From: Endomychus coccineus | Taxonomy: Eukaryota > Arthropoda > Insecta > Coleoptera > Endomychidae | NCBI GenBank assembly: GCA_958510875.1 | Contig: OY294068.1 | Span: 73,076,633-73,140,632 of the forward strand | DNA: 64,000 nucleotides | Reading direction: 5' to 3' | Shown: piece after piece, positions 1 through 9,345 of the stretch | How the letters are laid out: every line of letters begins with the position of its first letter | Position numbering within the stretch: the first letter of the stretch is position 1 | Notes under the pieces: model-generated | The model's database searches: none | What the model saw: only the letters and a program-made list of their open reading frames with translations | What the model was told of the DNA's origin: nothing | Translations under genes and position numbers: made by a program

Positions 1-2235
1 ACAATTAAAACTAGTCCAAATTGTTTGAGCATGCCTATAATCATCCTCACTTATCGATTCGTCGCGTAATTTATTAAAAAATTTCTCTATTGGAGGAAGA
101 TTTTCCTCGTTCAATTTACCCCATTCATCTAAGTGTTCATAGGGAAATACTCCCTTACGAGTTAGTAATTTAAATTTATCATCGGATAAGTGCGCAAACT
201 CGCTTTTCAAAATATTCAAATCCTCCACCTTCAAATATGACACTAATTTGTCCAAGCTTGAATCTAAAAACCTACATGAATCGATGAAACGAAATTTAAC
301 CACGGAGTTTTTCGTACTTCTAGTGAAACTTATATACTTCTCTTTATTGATTGGGAGTACTTGAATATTTTGTTTGGACGATTTGGCTATATCTCGAATC
401 AGCAAAAACATATCGTACCCACTGAGGTTATGAGCCACAACAGGCACTACGAATCGATATTTATAATTAAGATTACAATCTTGATGGGCTAATCCTCGAT
501 ATTTGCCCGTGAAATGGCAATGATCTCTAACACGAACATCCCCCTCTTCGAACTGTCTCTCGCAAATATGACATTTCGTTTCCTTCATTATATCTAGGAA
601 ACTAAAACCATTCAAGTCCATAGGTACAATAGATTTAAGTTTTAGATCGATAAATTCCCCAATTTTATCTAGTTCATCTGTCAACCATTTGGCCGGGTCT
701 AATCCCCTATAACTATCAAATCGTGATAGGGAATTGTTAAATTGGCATTTTAAATAATACCCAACACTATACGCCTCGTGTAGCTGGGTTTTGTTCGTAT
801 ATGAACTTACATTAGATTGAGAGCAGTTCTGAATAGGTAATAGGAGAGCTTCAAAGTCAAAATAAATAATAAATGGTATGGGTAGTTTGTTTGAGTGATT
901 CTTGAATTTCAAATAATCATCTTGGGGGAAAGTAATTTTACACATGTTCATTTTACCACAATCCTCAATGTGATTTTTATACTTATTCTCGCTCTTGAAA
1001 TTATTTAAACATCGCTCACACAAGTAAGTTTTGTTGTTCAAGCTAATTTGAGAATTTACAAGTCTGGATAAATTTTTAATTAGACAATAGTGAAATTTAA
1101 CGGTGGGATCAATGAAATTTGAGGATTTCGCAGGTTCTACATCGCGATAATATTTATCTTGGATTAATAGTAAATTAAAATGCTTCTCTAATTTATTTTT
1201 TTTAGTTAAATATGCAGGGAGAACCTTCAATTTCTCCACATGTTCGCTCTGCTGCTGCTCATTACCCCCACATAATTCCAAAACGAATACATGAATTGAA
1301 ATATTGTTATTTTTCTCGAAAGTTGGAATTTGTGATATAGGAAGGGGAAATGTTAGATTTTGTAAATTTAAAACATTACTAAAATGTGGATATGAAGAAA
1401 CACGAGCTGTATTTGCATTTGCTGCTGCTGGATGTAGCCCAGCTGTTACTGCCCAGGCAAAACAGTATTCATCGTAATTTTTAATATTAATAACAGCACG
1501 CTTCAAGAGTATTTCTTTGGGGAGAACGATATACGAAGAGCCTGAATTGATGGTTTCATGCTTATTTATATTCACCCCCAAACTGATAACCTCCCTAATG
1601 CTCCACCCCGAGTCGCGTTCTAAAAAATCATCCAGCTTTACTTGGAGTTTATCAATTACATTCTCCTTGAACCACTCCAATAAATTTGTAAAAGCATCTA
1701 TTGGAGCGGACTTGGTGTGGAAATATTTATACTCTGTTTGGATAAGCTCGTCGATCGCATTGAGCCGCATATATTCCCCACAAAATGTAGTGTTTACCTT
1801 AATGAAATTGTATGTATGTAAAATTTTGGTGATTCTAGGGCTGAAAAGATGAAAAGCATCATATAAAAAATTTATCGGGTCTAAATGTGAAATGTTCGTT
1901 ATAAAGCCAGTTCGAATTCGTTGGGAAAATGCGCATTTACCTTCCTCCCAACGGATTCGCTCACTACGGTTCTTATTAGTTGTGGGTGGTTTATTTCGAA
2001 CCCCTAATAAAATTTTGAATCTTTTTAAATGTCCAATATTACATTGAAGTTGGTTCTTACAGGGTAAATTCAAGGTGTCTTTGGTTAAATGTCTGGAAAA
2101 AGTCCTAATGTACTTTGTACAGAAACCTATCCACTTTGTTATTTCCTGAGGGGATAATTTCGATTTTAATAAATCCCGTTGAGCCTCATTGATAATTTTC
2201 ACAATCTCCCCACTGATTTTAGCGATTGAAACCAT
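1..2235 (-). CDS. Family-B DNA polymerase of Polinton/adintovirus type, N-terminal 745 residues, cut by window edge
   Basis: An open frame starts at the ATG at 2233-2235 and runs uninterrupted off the left edge, so only the N-terminal 745 residues are seen. A long N-terminal region is followed by a C2H2-like zinc finger near residues 404-425, then the exonuclease motif I triad DFE at 460-462. A CxxC...DHCH...C endonuclease VII/HNH-like zinc module lies at about 555-592 (DHCH at 571-574), directly before exonuclease motif II (NLSGYD, Asp608). This order is typical of the large protein-primed PolB proteins of animal Polintons, adintoviruses and related insertions. The polymerase palm motifs would lie outside the window. 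A TATATA-like run at 2266-2280 may serve this gene. The intact frame suggests a young copy. The role (DNA replication of a mobile or viral element) comes from the family, not from this sequence alone. Confidence 0.85.
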   Translation of the reverse strand, partial: MVSIAKISGEIVKIINEAQRDLLKSKLSPQEITKWIGFCTKYIRTFSRHLTKDTLNLPCKNQLQCNIGHLKRFKILLGVRNKPPTTNKNRSERIRWEEGKCAFSQRIRTGFITNISHLDPINFLYDAFHLFSPRITKILHTYNFIKVNTTFCGEYMRLNAIDELIQTEYKYFHTKSAPIDAFTNLLEWFKENVIDKLQVKLDDFLERDSGWSIREVISLGVNINKHETINSGSSYIVLPKEILLKRAVINIKNYDEYCFAWAVTAGLHPAAANANTARVSSYPHFSNVLNLQNLTFPLPISQIPTFEKNNNISIHVFVLELCGGNEQQQSEHVEKLKVLPAYLTKKNKLEKHFNLLLIQDKYYRDVEPAKSSNFIDPTVKFHYCLIKNLSRLVNSQISLNNKTYLCERCLNNFKSENKYKNHIEDCGKMNMCKITFPQDDYLKFKNHSNKLPIPFIIYFDFEALLLPIQNCSQSNVSSYTNKTQLHEAYSVGYYLKCQFNNSLSRFDSYRGLDPAKWLTDELDKIGEFIDLKLKSIVPMDLNGFSFLDIMKETKCHICERQFEEGDVRVRDHCHFTGKYRGLAHQDCNLNYKYRFVVPVVAHNLSGYDMFLLIRDIAKSSKQNIQVLPINKEKYISFTRSTKNSVVKFRFIDSCRFLDSSLDKLVSYLKVEDLNILKSEFAHLSDDKFKLLTRKGVFPYEHLDEWGKLNEENLPPIEKFFNKLRDESISEDDYRHAQTIWTSFNC

Positions 2236-2331
2236 TTTTAAACAATAAACAAGCACCCTACCTTATGATATATAAGAACAGTATAGGAGGGATGTTGCCG
2301 TTAGTGGTGTTGCTGTAAGGTTCTCTCTCTC

Positions 2332-2652
2332 TCAACTCCTGGGAGGCAATTCGCAGAATTCTATTTTTGCACAAGATTTTCCTGCCCCAATCGCTTCTTC
2401 CCCTCGATATATTAATGTGGTGTTCTGTCCCTTATTGATGATATCGATTATGGGGATAAGCGCTGTTGTTAGTCGCTTAGGCAGGAAAACAGTTAGGTCG
2501 CCTTCTAATTCTGCTAAAACAGCCTCCCCAAATTTAGTGTGTACTGTTTTCAAATTTAAAATTAAATGTGGTACATCTAATTTTAAGTCTGCAATCTTTG
2601 TAGGTGTTGCCCTCTGCAAGAGAGAGATTTGGTTCAGTTTGGTAAAATCCAT
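2332..2652 (-). CDS. Small conserved protein upstream of PolB, possibly single-stranded-DNA binding
   Basis: A 106-residue ORF lies 97 bp upstream of the polymerase start on the same strand. It has beta-strand-rich stretches and a central GEAVLAELEG...VFLPKRL segment. Proteins of this length and pattern accompany PolB in arthropod Polinton/adintovirus-like insertions. By analogy with other protein-primed replicons I infer an OB-fold single-strand-binding role, but no catalytic residues can be checked. A leader intron (2676-2952) probably precedes this start: an acceptor AG lies 24 bp upstream of the ATG. The coding potential is well supported by position and intactness; the function is a guess. 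Confidence 0.55.
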   Translation of the reverse strand: MDFTKLNQISLLQRATPTKIADLKLDVPHLILNLKTVHTKFGEAVLAELEGDLTVFLPKRLTTALIPIIDIINKGQNTTLIYRGEEAIGAGKSCAKIEFCELPPRS

Positions 2653-2675
2653 TTTTATTTTATTTTTTTAAAAAT

Positions 2676-2952
2676 CTAAAACAAATCGATGGAAGTTAGC
2701 AGTGAAGAATTATTTTTGTGTGTGTGTGTGTGTTGAATTTACCTCCACCAAAATTGAAGATTAATAAATACACCAAAATATTATTAAATATCTACTAAGC
2801 AAATTGTTTAAAAGAAGATTAATAAATACTTTCAAAAAAGTTAAAGTTCTACCAGTATATTTTTTAAGAAAAGAAAAAATAAATATTCCCTACATATAAA
2901 TTAACCCTACATAGGAAAATAATGTTCAAGTTAATTAATGAAATAAACTCAC
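2676..2952 (-). other. Predicted 5' leader intron of the PolB-side transcript
   Basis: On the minus strand AAG|GTGAGT (donor at 2952) matches the consensus donor, and a T-rich tract ending TTTTAG (acceptor at 2676-2677) lies 24 bp before the ATG at 2652. The intron would be 277 nt and would link a promoter near 3047 to the small ORF. It is a prediction only. Confidence 0.45.
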
Positions 2953-3039
2953 CTTGATTTCAGCACTCACAAAAAACACGTCTGGTTGTTTCTAACTCAG
3001 ATTTAATAATGAATATAATAATGAGATGCGCATATCGCG

Positions 3040-3047
3040 TTTTTATA
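3040..3047 (-). promoter_or_regulatory. TATA box for the minus-strand (polymerase-side) transcript
   Basis: TATAAAAA on the minus strand lies about 90 bp upstream of the predicted leader donor at 2952. It forms a divergent pair with the TATA box at 3300-3306. Confidence 0.45.
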
Positions 3048-3255
3048 GGAACTTCTTATCAGTTGACGGCGCCATCGAGTCGGTCAATAACAACTTTATC
3101 GATTTCTTTTTAGGAACTTCTTATCAATTGAGGTCATGTATATCGTTCATGCGTGGTGAATAACAACTTTATCATTTTCTTTTTATAGGAACTTCTTATC
3201 AATTGACGTCATGTATAGCGTTCATGCTTGGTCAATAACAACTTTATCAATTTCT
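3047..3255. repeat. Three tandem ~65-75 bp repeats between divergent promoters
   Basis: Copies begin at about 3047, 3112 and 3187. Each has AGGAACTTCTTATCA, then TTGA(C/G)GTCATG or a variant, then GGTCAATAACAACTTTATC. The third copy contains a perfect CRE-like TGACGTCA; the second has a one-base variant. The array fills the gap between two divergently placed TATA boxes, which suggests a bidirectional enhancer, although an origin function cannot be excluded. Confidence 0.75.
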
Positions 3256-3299
3256 GCGAATTAGTTTAATTTTAGTTTATCACATGATTAAATGTCGTG

Positions 3300-3306
3300 T
3301 ATAAAA
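3300..3306 (+). promoter_or_regulatory. TATA box of the seven-exon gene
   Basis: TATAAAA lies 59 bp upstream of the ATG at 3365, leaving room for a start site near 3330 and a 30-40 nt leader. Confidence 0.55.
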
Positions 3307-3364
3307 CATATGACACTTCATAGGAGGAAAATAGTTATTATTCTCAAAGTGTTGTGTGTGATAT

Positions 3365-4246
3365 ATGAAGAAAATGGGCGCATTCACCGATCATATTGAG
3401 GAATTTACCAACCGGTTCGATATATTGAACAAAGATCAGATGCGGAACTGGATGGAGGACAAGTGAGTTGTTTTTTATTTCATTTTGATCTTACTATATA
3501 TCTTGATTGCATATTTTTTTAGTCATTATTCAGAGGAAGAAATCAAAATAGAATTAGATTATCTAGATGTATTGAAGGCGTCTGATGATGTGGATGATTT
3601 ATTCCCGGATTTGTGTGACCCGCACGGAATAATTGATTTAACGTATGTTTTCTTTTAATTTTTGATATATTATTTCGATTATTGAATTACTCTTATTTCC
3701 ATCAGATCCGACGAGATTTTATTGGTGGAGGACGTGATGTATGTGATTTCTTCTACTTGTGAAATATTTGCTTACTAATTTCAATAATTACAGATTGAAC
3801 GAATTACCTTCCCAAGTCCTGGTCGATACCCCAGCGTCTTCAGCGAGCTCCCCAGACATTTTGTATGTATTCATATTAACTCTAGAATTATTTCAATTCT
3901 AATTCTACTTTCTCAATAGATCATTACCTCATCCATACCAATCACCTGCACCTTCGCCGACACCTCCCCCGCAGCAGCAGATTTACGAGGGATTTTGTAT
4001 CCATGGTTTCCGCCACTACTTGGCGGAGCTGATGTTTGAAGTATGTTCACCTTATGCTGATGTTTTTTTATTATTTAATGAGTACCCTTGTTTTATTCAT
4101 AATTACAGATGTCACAACTTCGGGTTTTGGAGGGGTGCAGGTATTTGGTTTCACCCCTAGATGGAGAATGTTCCCTGGTGGTGGGGTTACCTCGCGATTT
4201 AAATCGCTTGAAAGAAAAAGTGAGTGAATCGAACACACACACACAC

Positions 4247-4286
<40 letters not shown>

Positions 4287-4384
4287 TATCAACTAAAGTT
4301 ATTTTTTTGTTTTCGCAGATGGTTGAAATGCGCATAGCTCGAGGTATGGTCTTTTTTGTTGAGTTTTTAGGGAATAATTTTTAG
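3365..4384 (+). CDS. Seven-exon gene of unknown function inside the PolB cluster (205 aa predicted)
   Basis: Predicted exons are 3365-3462, 3523-3642, 3706-3738, 3794-3862, 3920-4040, 4109-4219 and 4319-4384. All six introns (60, 63, 55, 57, 68 and 99 nt) start GTGAGT or GTATGT, end in AG after a pyrimidine-rich tract, and keep one frame through every junction. The coding length is 618 nt including the stop. The product has an acidic N-terminal third (residues about 35-90), a Ser/Pro-rich centre (about 100-135) and a basic, helix-prone C-terminal part with no membrane segment. A TATA box lies upstream and AATAAA follows at 4459. I do not recognise the family; an acidic plus proline-rich layout would suit a regulatory protein, which is inference only. 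It is flanked by minus-strand element genes, so it probably belongs to the element. A host gene caught between two insertions is the alternative. Confidence 0.75.
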
Positions 4385-4458
4385 ATTTAGGTGTTTATAT
4401 TGTATATATATTTTAGAGAATTTTTGTAAAATATTTTTTGTGTGTGTGTGTATTCAAG

Positions 4459-4464
4459 AATAAA
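4459..4464 (+). terminator. AATAAA polyadenylation signal of the seven-exon gene
   Basis: AATAAA lies 75 bp after the TAG stop at 4382-4384 and follows a GT-rich run. The converging minus-strand ORF ends at 4538, so the two transcripts are tail-to-tail. Confidence 0.6.
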
Positions 4465-4537
4465 GTTAAAAGTTAAATGTATGTGTCTAACTGATTCCTC
4501 ATCTCCTATTCATAATCAAACAATAGCGATACTTTCA

Positions 4538-5162
4538 TTATTTATTATTATTATTATTATTAATACGTTTCTTTACATTTTTAATGAGGATTTTCAGTAA
4601 TAAAACTGATAATACACTAAGATTGAAACATTGCATAGCATAGATTTCATTTTCTTTCTGTGGTGGTTGAGCTTCAGATACATTGCTTAGGCAATTGATT
4701 GCTGCTGCCGCCGCAGGTGTTGAGGCTTCAGTTTGCTGCCAATTCACCACGTCTCCCTCACTTCCATCATGGAATAATAACTTGAGTTTATAGTTGAATG
4801 TTGGTAACATAGTTTTAGGAATAACGTATGAGAATACCTCCAATTGATTTTCATTAACTAGTTGGTGGTCCAGGGGTTGCCATTCGGTTCTATTACATTC
4901 CCTCTCAACGAAGGCATCCTTGTTGGGACATATATAAATCCGATTCACTCGAGGTGGTACGTTTGTATATAGGATCCCATTCAATATTGCGGTTAGGATT
5001 ATGAAATTTGATTTCAACACAACCATCCCCTCCACTTATACTCAAATTACCTAGTTGGCTTATAGTTAACTTTTTATCTTCATAAAATTTTATGTCTTTA
5101 TTCAGTGCTACTAATTTCACATGGAATTCAAACAGTTTACGTGCGTATTCTTCCAAAGACAT
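4538..5162 (-). CDS. Unknown element protein(s) split over two frames, C-terminal membrane-like segment
   Basis: One frame opens at ATG 5162, eight bases after the upstream ORF's stop region, and gives 85 residues to 4905. A second frame covers 5035-4538 (165 residues). Sense-like sequence passes from the first to the second near 4975-4985, so this looks like one gene of about 200 residues with a one-base slip, or two overlapping genes. The N-terminal part is mixed alpha/beta. The later part has N-glycosylation-like sites, an alanine run and a hydrophobic segment near the end followed by basic residues, as in a short membrane anchor. The final asparagines come from a TAT microsatellite. I do not recognise the family. 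Confidence 0.4.
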
Positions 5163-5169
5163 ATCAATA

Positions 5170-5724
5170 CTAGTCAGTTTGGGGGAGAGTGCCCCCCATA
5201 CCCATTTTTTGAAAACCTCGTAATAAATCTAGATGGGCATCTTCCTTCGTAACATATTCAAACAATTTCCAGCTGTTTACACTGCAGCACATAGAATTAT
5301 TGTGGTTGGAGTGATGAAGGCAGATATATCTACAGTTTCCTCGAACAAATTCTGGACAGCTACCTTTCAAATTCAAGACTTTCACCTGGCGATCTAACCC
5401 CAATTTTTTTAGGATGTTCACTATGAATTTGGCTTTACCCTTTCCACTAACGTATATGATGCTATTTGGATCAATATTTTCCTTGAAAATTTCCTCAATC
5501 CTAGTATAGTCCTGGTATCCAGAGTTGTATGGAATTCCGTGGTACTTTTCACAAAACATTACTTGCTTCATTTGATTTTCTGCGAGTTCACTTAGCGGTG
5601 TGGGTGACTTGAATAGAAAATATTTTTCTAACTTTTTCTCACAATCCACCAAAGCTAGTTCCTTAACTATCATTCCATGGTATGAGATTTGGAAGCTCTG
5701 AATGTCGACCGCCACACACTTCAT
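5170..5724 (-). CDS. RNase H-like/exonuclease-like protein with Cys/His cluster, PolB-element accessory
   Basis: A 184-residue intact ORF. It opens with a beta strand ending VDIQ (Asp7), as in DEDD/RNase H-fold nucleases. A FLFK-P motif follows at about 37-41, then HGIP at 62-65 and a second strand IYVSGKGK at 90-97. The C-terminal third has a dense Cys/His set (Cys123, 131, 135; His137, 138, 141; Cys146, 147) that could bind zinc. Insect genomes carry many similar proteins in virus-derived loci. I infer a nucleic-acid processing role, but catalytic activity is doubtful because only the first acidic position is clear. The next ORF starts at 5162, so both are probably on one transcript. Confidence 0.55.
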   Translation of the reverse strand: MKCVAVDIQSFQISYHGMIVKELALVDCEKKLEKYFLFKSPTPLSELAENQMKQVMFCEKYHGIPYNSGYQDYTRIEEIFKENIDPNSIIYVSGKGKAKFIVNILKKLGLDRQVKVLNLKGSCPEFVRGNCRYICLHHSNHNNSMCCSVNSWKLFEYVTKEDAHLDLLRGFQKMGMGGTLPQTD

Positions 5725-5930
5725 CTTGAACTATACTGTCCTCATCGATATTATGCGAAGTCGCACGAAACGTTGTAGCCGATGATCTCCGACCTTTCAT
5801 TTGTCGTTTGCGAGCCGCATGAGTCGGACGAGTCGAACTGGTGGCGCCATCTCCACGTATCGGTCTATACCTTCTGGACCAAAGGTGCAGAATGCTTCGT
5901 AGAGGTGCTTCGCACCTCCACGAAGCAATC

Positions 5931-6268
5931 TGTACCATAGGTCCACCATGACAGCTGTCATGTGGTGGCGACACCTCTACAACGCAATCTGTACCATAGG
6001 TCTGCCATGACAGCTGTCATGTGGTGGCGACACCTCTACAACGCAATCTGTACTTAGGGGTCCACCATGACAGCTGTACCTTATGGTCGCCATGACAGTT
6101 GGATCTTATGGTCGCCATGACAGCTGGATCTTATGGTCGCCATGACAGCTGGATCTTATGGTCGCCATGACAGCTGTACCTTATGGTCGCCATGACAGCT
6201 GGATCTTATGGTCGCCATGACAGCTGTACCTTATGGTCGCCATGACAGCTGTACCTTAGGGCCGCCAT
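5931..6268. repeat. Compound minisatellite with TGACAGCTGTCA palindromes
   Basis: Two copies of a ~60 bp unit (5931-6050) each contain the 16 bp perfect palindrome CATGACAGCTGTCATG. They pass into about eight copies of a 25-26 bp unit with core CCATGACAGCTG(G/T)A(T/C)CTTATGGTCG. The array is more GC-rich than its surroundings and lies upstream of the gene starting at 5724 (minus). Confidence 0.85.
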
Positions 6269-6295
6269 GCTGTCATGTGTTAGTCACGTGACCCT

Positions 6296-6487
6296 GTGAC
6301 ACACTTTTTGCACACACCCTGTATACTCTTTCATGTGACACACTTTTTGCACGCACCCTGTATACTCTTTACAAACAACCGATCCTTATCACCAGACCGA
6401 CACCCCTATGGCCGCCATCTTGGTTTTTGTCGTAGAACTAGGACCGACACCCCTATGGCCGCCATCTTGGTTTTTGTCGTAGAACTA
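6296..6487. repeat. Two short tandem duplications next to the minisatellite
   Basis: A ~38 bp unit beginning TGACACACTTTTTGCAC is present twice (6296-6371). A ~46 bp unit beginning GACCGACACCCCTATGG is present twice (6395-6487). Confidence 0.7.
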
Positions 6488-6499
6488 GTCCAGTATATC

Positions 6500-7130
6500 T
6501 ACTTATATCGATTTAATTTTATTTGTAGATGAGAAAAATTCTCAGATTACCCACAACTCTAAATGGTAAGACGCTATAGTTTCTGCGATTTCGTTTTGCA
6601 CCCCCTTATGATTTATAATGCTCCTACAAATGAAAAAAACATGAATTTGTAATACTTAGTGATTTCGGTGTAGAGATGGGTAGGTACGTAATTCGCGAAG
6701 GACCTGAACTATATAAACTAGTTCGGGAAATCTGAATGAACTCGTTCTCTATTAACGGGATAATACAAACTCGGCACATGTCTCAGGTATACGAAATAAA
6801 AATAGTTTAGCTCGGCACAGAGATTGAAAGATTCACTTTTAAAATGTTTAAACTCGGCACATTAATAATAATACCTCCCTCTGCTTGCAAGAAATAGACT
6901 GATGTAATATTAAAACAAAATTTATTGATTTAAAATATACATAATACATATAGGTACATAGGAAGAACATATTCAAAATTATATTTACACTGTACTATTT
7001 TAATTAATTGCATAATAATGCGATATTATTTTAACATATTGCAGTTTGGACAACTTACTATTTTATATTCTATAATTTTAGAATTAACAAAATTATGACG
7101 TTTCTTAGTGGCTATATTTTTAAATAACAC
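6500..7130. other. No gene seen
   Basis: AT-rich DNA without a recognisable coding remnant. It probably includes the 3' flank of the MULE-like remnant that follows. Confidence 0.5.
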
Positions 7131-7138
7131 TGTTGCAT

Positions 7139-8290
7139 TTAATATAGATTTTGTACTTCAAAAAGTGCGTCTACAAAAATAAATAAAGAAGGATGCATTT
7201 GGTACAAGGATGCATTAAAGTGGGAATGAAATGATTCGCAAGCATTGGTTGTTTTATTTAATGCGGCAGAGGCATCAGTCCATATATGTGTTGGAAATTT
7301 CGAATTATCTGTCATATAATTTTCGAGAAGGTAATCAGAAAATGTTTCAATTTTTTCATCTACTGGCTTAACTTCGTAGAGCTCAAAAAAATAAGAATCA
7401 TCAACGTCCAAAAATAAAAAACCAAAACTATAATGGAGCCACTTCTCAATCTCAGAATTTTTGTCTTGGTAATCTTTTAATAAACCTAAATTTTGAATTT
7501 TTCTGTACCATGCTTGAGTTGTGGAATCGACACCCAGTAATTTTTGCATTTGAATAAATTACTAACACTGCATTATGAATAGATATCTCAAAACTACTAC
7601 TATTTCTTCTGGTACAAATTTGATCTTTATATAATCACAATACTCTTTGATTTTTGATATGCAAAACAAATATGTTTTTTCACTTTTGTCTTTTAATGAA
7701 CGAAAAACTAATGGTACATAATGGCCGTTAAGAAAAACCATGTATGGTAAACATTTGTGTGAAATATTTTGTGCAGTAAGAAAATGTACCGTCCATATAC
7801 ATAGTTTTTGATTCACATAAAAACTTTAAATTACTTTTACAGCTGAATATCACTAAATTTTCGGATAAATCATTAACAATTAGGAAGTCTTCATTTCTGT
7901 TGGTTTCTCGTTGAAGTTCATTCAAAGCTTCATGAACCTCCGATAGTGATTTTGGCAAAGCTGGCAACAATTTTCGACATGCAGTGTAAATGTTCCTTCT
8001 AGCACATTGTAGATCACTTATTGTCAAATTGTTTGAAGACACATTATTTTTAACTATCTTCATTCTAATCATTTTGGAAGGTTTTTCTGTTATATCACTT
8101 TCGGCTTTTCTTTTCTTGTCTTTGCAACACATTTGTTAGTTCTGGTTCATGATTTACACTCAGGTTTGTTATAACTCGACTTTTTGACCCACCTAAAGTA
8201 TGAAAATTTGCTTTACATTTATCTTTGATGCATCTCCACTTAGTTTCTCAGGAAGCTAATTTTCTGTTGTGTTCTTTAAACTTATAGTTC
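7139..8290 (-). pseudogene. MULE-type transposase with FLYWCH-like zinc finger, broken
   Basis: Reading leftwards on the minus strand, about 8170-8270 encodes a TKWRC...C...NHE pattern like a FLYWCH zinc finger. Next comes a basic region and then the MULE core MDGTFSYC...FTIHGF (about 7740-7810), which holds the first catalytic Asp. The following block LNGHYVPLVF...DKSEKTYLF is in a shifted frame (7562-7740). The C-terminal block (7139-7549) has the family-typical TTNACESFHSHFN. Frameshifts lie near 7555, 7740 and 8135, and the middle of the catalytic domain is missing, so the copy is dead. Confidence 0.7.
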
Positions 8291-8299
8291 TAGTAAACT

Positions 8300-9060
8300 T
8301 AGAGAAGTTTTCCTCTTTGACTGAACATTTCACTCAAACCCGAAAAAATACTATGATTTATTTTCGCCATTCTTACACTTTTTCACAATTATGAGTACAT
8401 AGACCATCAACTTTATACTAGAAATGACTATGTACTCGTACTGATATACCTACAAAACAAAATATTGAGGGCCCTTATATTATTACCTGTTACAGGGGTT
8501 AGGTACCTGTTACAGGGGCAACAACTTTATGCCGAGTTTGTAGTTGTAAAAATATAATTTAAAATGCATTAGAATTGAATAAATAGGATGTGGATTAACT
8601 ACTCTATTAATTAATGTATAGTCTGAACAGAACAGTGTTAACTTAAATTTGTTTTTATTTACTTTTTTTGCATATTTTTTGAATTTTGAGTCTATTAAAA
8701 GTTTGTTCATTCTATTTTGAAGTAATTTCATATAATATAAAGTATCTTTCTAATAATTGTTAGATACTGACCAATTATCAATTTCTCGTTACACGTATGG
8801 ATAGAACACGATTTACATAAGTCTGGAATTGTCATTCGTAAAAAATTTTGGAAGATAATTGAGCCAACCTTCACTACATAAGAAGTGGAAACTAGAATAA
8901 AACTGGAATTAAACACATGGAATTAATAGATTAGTTTATTTTTATGGTCTAGATCAGGGCTTACCAAGCTGTATGTCCCGACCCCAATTGTGGTTGCGAA
9001 ACTTTGATAAATTTCAGAAGTTTCGTGCGTAAAATACATCTCGAAAGTTGAAGCGAATAG
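8300..9060. other. No gene seen
   Basis: AT-rich sequence with no supported coding frame. At 8950-9000 a CTTACCAAGCTGTATGTCCCGACC-like stretch resembles hAT subterminal DNA and probably belongs to the following remnant. Confidence 0.4.
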
Positions 9061-9067
9061 CAGTAAT

Positions 9068-9345
9068 AATATCACTCTTACTCACTGCATGATTCACTGA
9101 GAGGCTGAAAAATTATTACCAGAATTGAACAAAGTACTTTGCGATGCTGTTGAAGTCACTCATTTTATAAAAAGTCGAATTCTAAACAGTCAACTTTTCG
9201 CAAACCTAAGTAAAGAAATTAACTCGGATTATCATACAGAAGTACGTTGGCTCTCATGAGGACGAAGCTCAAACAGTTTGCTACAATTGAAAGATGAAGT
9301 TGTGATATTTCTACCTCAGCAAGAATCAGACTTGGTTCAACAATC
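9068..9345 (+). pseudogene. hAT (ZBED5-like) transposase fragment
   Basis: A plus-strand frame reads THCMIH(stop)EA...LPELNK, then NFIKSR-like and SDYHTEVRWLS(stop)GR, the conserved middle of ZBED5/SCAND3-type hAT transposases. Two in-frame stops and a short length show it is dead. Confidence 0.65.

Noticed and set aside
4071..4384. ORFs with poly-Asn or poly-Tyr runs
   Set aside because: The runs are a TAT microsatellite inside intron 6 of the seven-exon gene; only its exon parts are kept.
5663..5974. 103-codon minus ORF rich in Arg and Ser
   Set aside because: It overlaps the start of the 184-residue ORF in another frame and runs into the minisatellite; no protein-like conservation pattern.
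5931..6268. Repeat array considered as a CRISPR
   Set aside because: Units are contiguous, without unique spacers, in eukaryotic DNA with no cas genes.
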